Shown one piece after another: positions 61,701 through 64,000 of a stretch of DNA of 64,000 bases. A program made the translations under genes and the position numbers. Source of the stretch: Drosophila pseudoobscura (taxonomy: Eukaryota; Arthropoda; Insecta; Diptera; Drosophilidae). The notes under the pieces were generated by a model. That model was not told where the DNA came from and ran no database searches. It worked only from the letters and a program-made list of their open reading frames with translations. Within the stretch, counting starts at the first letter, position 1; the number at the start of each line of letters is the position of its first letter. The stretch spans positions 8,073,001-8,137,000 of the forward strand of contig NC_046681.1 of assembly GCF_009870125.1 (NCBI RefSeq), read 5' to 3'.

Positions 61701-64000
61701 TTTCTTTGACCAACCGCACTGTCACGTGCCAGAGACACGTTCTGTACTTTACACGGCAAAAGCAAGGAACCTTCGAAACTTATTCGACCAAAGGAACACA
61801 GTGTCAGCCATAAGAGGACTAACAGATTGAGGACAGCAGGCTAAACGAAAGCAGCTTTGAGTGGAGGATACAACACCGGCTGTGGCCCTTGCTGAAGTAT
61901 GCACAACAAAATGTTGCACATTTTTATATTACCGGTACTCAATATTTCAAACAGCTACTAAAAGGTATGTATCGTATTGTATTTGTGCAAAGAAAGGACC
62001 CCCGATTCCATACACACTATATTGTATATTCATGATCAATAAATCACACTTAACATATACTTTTGAATAGATCTATGAGCCAAGTGCTGCAATATACTAT
62101 ATACTACATACAAAAATATTAGAAATACAGAAAATTTAGAAATATTAGTCCGGTGGTAGCTGGGGATCCCCTCCACCAGTGGAACTTAGGCAAAACCGCC
62201 AAAACGTTTATTTTTATAGATCCTCAAAACCATCAATTGGGTAATAGGTATTGTTGAGTCATTGTTATTTTTTTGGCATCAAAGAAATTGAATCGTAATC
62301 ATAATTTTTTTTATTATTTAGCTGTTATAAAAATTCAAAACCTGTCGCCAGTTGCTGCTTCTTTAGTTGCTTTTGTTGCCATAAAAATTAGCATAATTTT
62401 ACAACTGCCTTGAGAATTTGTCGTCACAGGGAACTACACAAATATGTAAGAAAGCATCTGTGTGCCTGGTCCTCCGGCTTGTGTAAGACATCAAACTGCG
62501 TTTAAAACTTTTCGCCCTTCTTCGCCTTAGTATCCTGCACAGCTGCTGCTTGCATCTCTGTATGGCCCTAGTCATGTGGAAATGTCCGTTTTTTACTCGT
62601 CCTGGTTTTTATCCCTTCGCTGTAGCAGCAGGCCTGCCACGTCAGAAGGTGTGCGAAAGTTTTTGGCGCTTCAACTTTGTCGTTTGACAGAGACAAAAAA
62701 GTAATGCAGGTCCGCTTAACGCCAGTCTTGGGTGATTTTAATGAGCTTTTCCTTGAGCCCGAAAGAAACAAAGTTTTGACTATAATTAGTGTGGACTGGG
62801 ATGCATGAAAAATCCAAAATTGCATGTCTCGAATAGCGGGGATAAACTTTTGCGGAACTGAAGAATGGCTGCCACCTTCGACATATTTGGAAAACATTCA
62901 GGATCTTTTAATAGCAAATCATCCCACTTTTTCATATGTCTAGGGGAGAGAACCTGCTATAGACAAATCACTACCATTCAAAGAGCTTTTTTCTGAAATG
63001 CTGACAAGAGCAGGTCATATCACAGAGATTTCGAAAACATTTTATTAACATCACTTAGATAATCTGCCGCTGAGAGGAAAGCCTGGCCCCGGAAAACTTT
63101 CCGACCAGTTTCCGACAAAAATTAACAAATAGCGTCGCGCCGTCGAGGATGATTATGATTGTGAGAGGATGGAGCCCTATACCAGTGAGGCAATCGTTGT
63201 CTAATAGCAGGAGCCTAGACAAAGTTTCTTTCGCCTGTACTGGAACGTGGCGAAATGCAGCTGAAGAGCGTCTTGAGAACTTTTACATTTTTGGTAATTA
63301 GCTTCGTTTATCTGCCTTGCACTGGCAGTTTCGACAGAGCCAAAGCTGGGGGCACAGCCAGAGCCAGACAGTTCTGGAGCAGCTGAAAATGAAGTCCCCT
63401 TTTATTTTACAAATTTCTGTTGGTCAAGTTTTTTGAGCAATTTGATTGGTAAACTCAATAAGAGTTTATTTTCAGTTTTAGAATGCAATTTATTTTTCAT
63501 TTAGAAAGTCGTGTCACGCATAAACATAAACAGAATATTAAATGCGGCTATTTTTCCACTGTTAAAATTACTTCTAAGTGAATAAGATTCATTGATAATA
63601 TCCTAGAAAATTTTGTACAAATTTAACTTTTTAATCATTTTTTTTCCAGGTGGCTTAATTATATGAGCATGACATTTTGGAGATGGTTTAAGATTTTTTT
63701 AATTATTTCGCTGACTATATATTTTCATAACTTGGTTATTGTTGCACTAAAACACTGACATATATAACTAATTTGAGACAAAAAATGGGAGCTGTAAAAT
63801 AAAAACTTTTCTTGATTTTCGCTTCAATTCTTGGTGTAGTTCTTGTGGCTTAAGTGTATGAGCACCACTGTATGCCTCTTAAGTATCGTATAGCATAGAC
63901 ATTGATCACTTAATTGACACACTTGGCATATGATATGCAAGCAATCCCCATATTCGTCTCCATACACCTGGGATAGAATCTCTAAGGCACGGCTTTTTGC
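55726..64000. other. Right end, no convincing gene
   Basis: Only short, mostly overlapping frames without domains are present. A TG dinucleotide repeat lies near 56724-56741, and a possible non-coding exon ends at a CAG/GTAAGC donor-like site near 59649. I see nothing else I can support. Confidence 0.5.
56724..56741. repeat. TG dinucleotide microsatellite
   Basis: A run of alternating TG units. Confidence 0.85.

Overview
This window is euchromatic insect DNA, almost certainly Drosophila. The evidence is short introns of about 55-90 bp, DRE and Ohler-type core promoter motifs, GTCY-rich INE-1/DINE-like repeats, and proteins close to fly Tdp1/glaikit, crooked legs, Aldh and Hydr2. An obscura-group or related species is a guess, not shown by the sequence.

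Layout. 1-4300 holds no convincing gene. 4309-4400 is a TATA-less promoter cluster for the Tdp1 gene (4524-6489, +, five exons). Facing it tail to tail is a short crooked-legs-like zinc-finger ORF (6742-7872, -). Upstream of that on the same strand is a rapidly evolving TXNDC9/phosducin-like gene (8455-10022, -) that carries an in-frame TGA inside a coding minisatellite. A two-exon orphan gene (10384-11303, +) and a decayed Aldh pseudogene (about 11382-12330, -) follow. A cluster of DRE motifs then precedes the ABHD2-type lipase gene Hydr2 (12921-18812, +). The large first intron of Hydr2 contains a tRNA-Gly and its last intron a tRNA-Ser. A second tRNA-Ser lies at 20015.

20186-21309 holds two divergent TATA-driven genes for small cysteine-rich secreted proteins. 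They have matching intron phase and very short UTRs. I consider this pair the best candidate for an undescribed system.

22637-44345 (-) is one 11-coding-exon RasGEF1-type gene (RasGEFN plus CDC25 domain). Its 71-bp last exon lies 9.9 kb beyond the previous exon, and a low-complexity insert of about 100 residues interrupts the catalytic domain. A 1.1-kb DINE/INE-1-like element with perfect 14-bp inverted ends sits in one of its introns. 44.7-64 kb is mostly non-coding. The exception is one intronless unknown ORF (54832-55725, -).

The genes do not form an operon-like system. They are independent loci, and their arrangement is informative mainly through shared or divergent promoters. Exon joins were made by hand from GT/AG sites, reading frame and family alignment from memory. 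No search was run.
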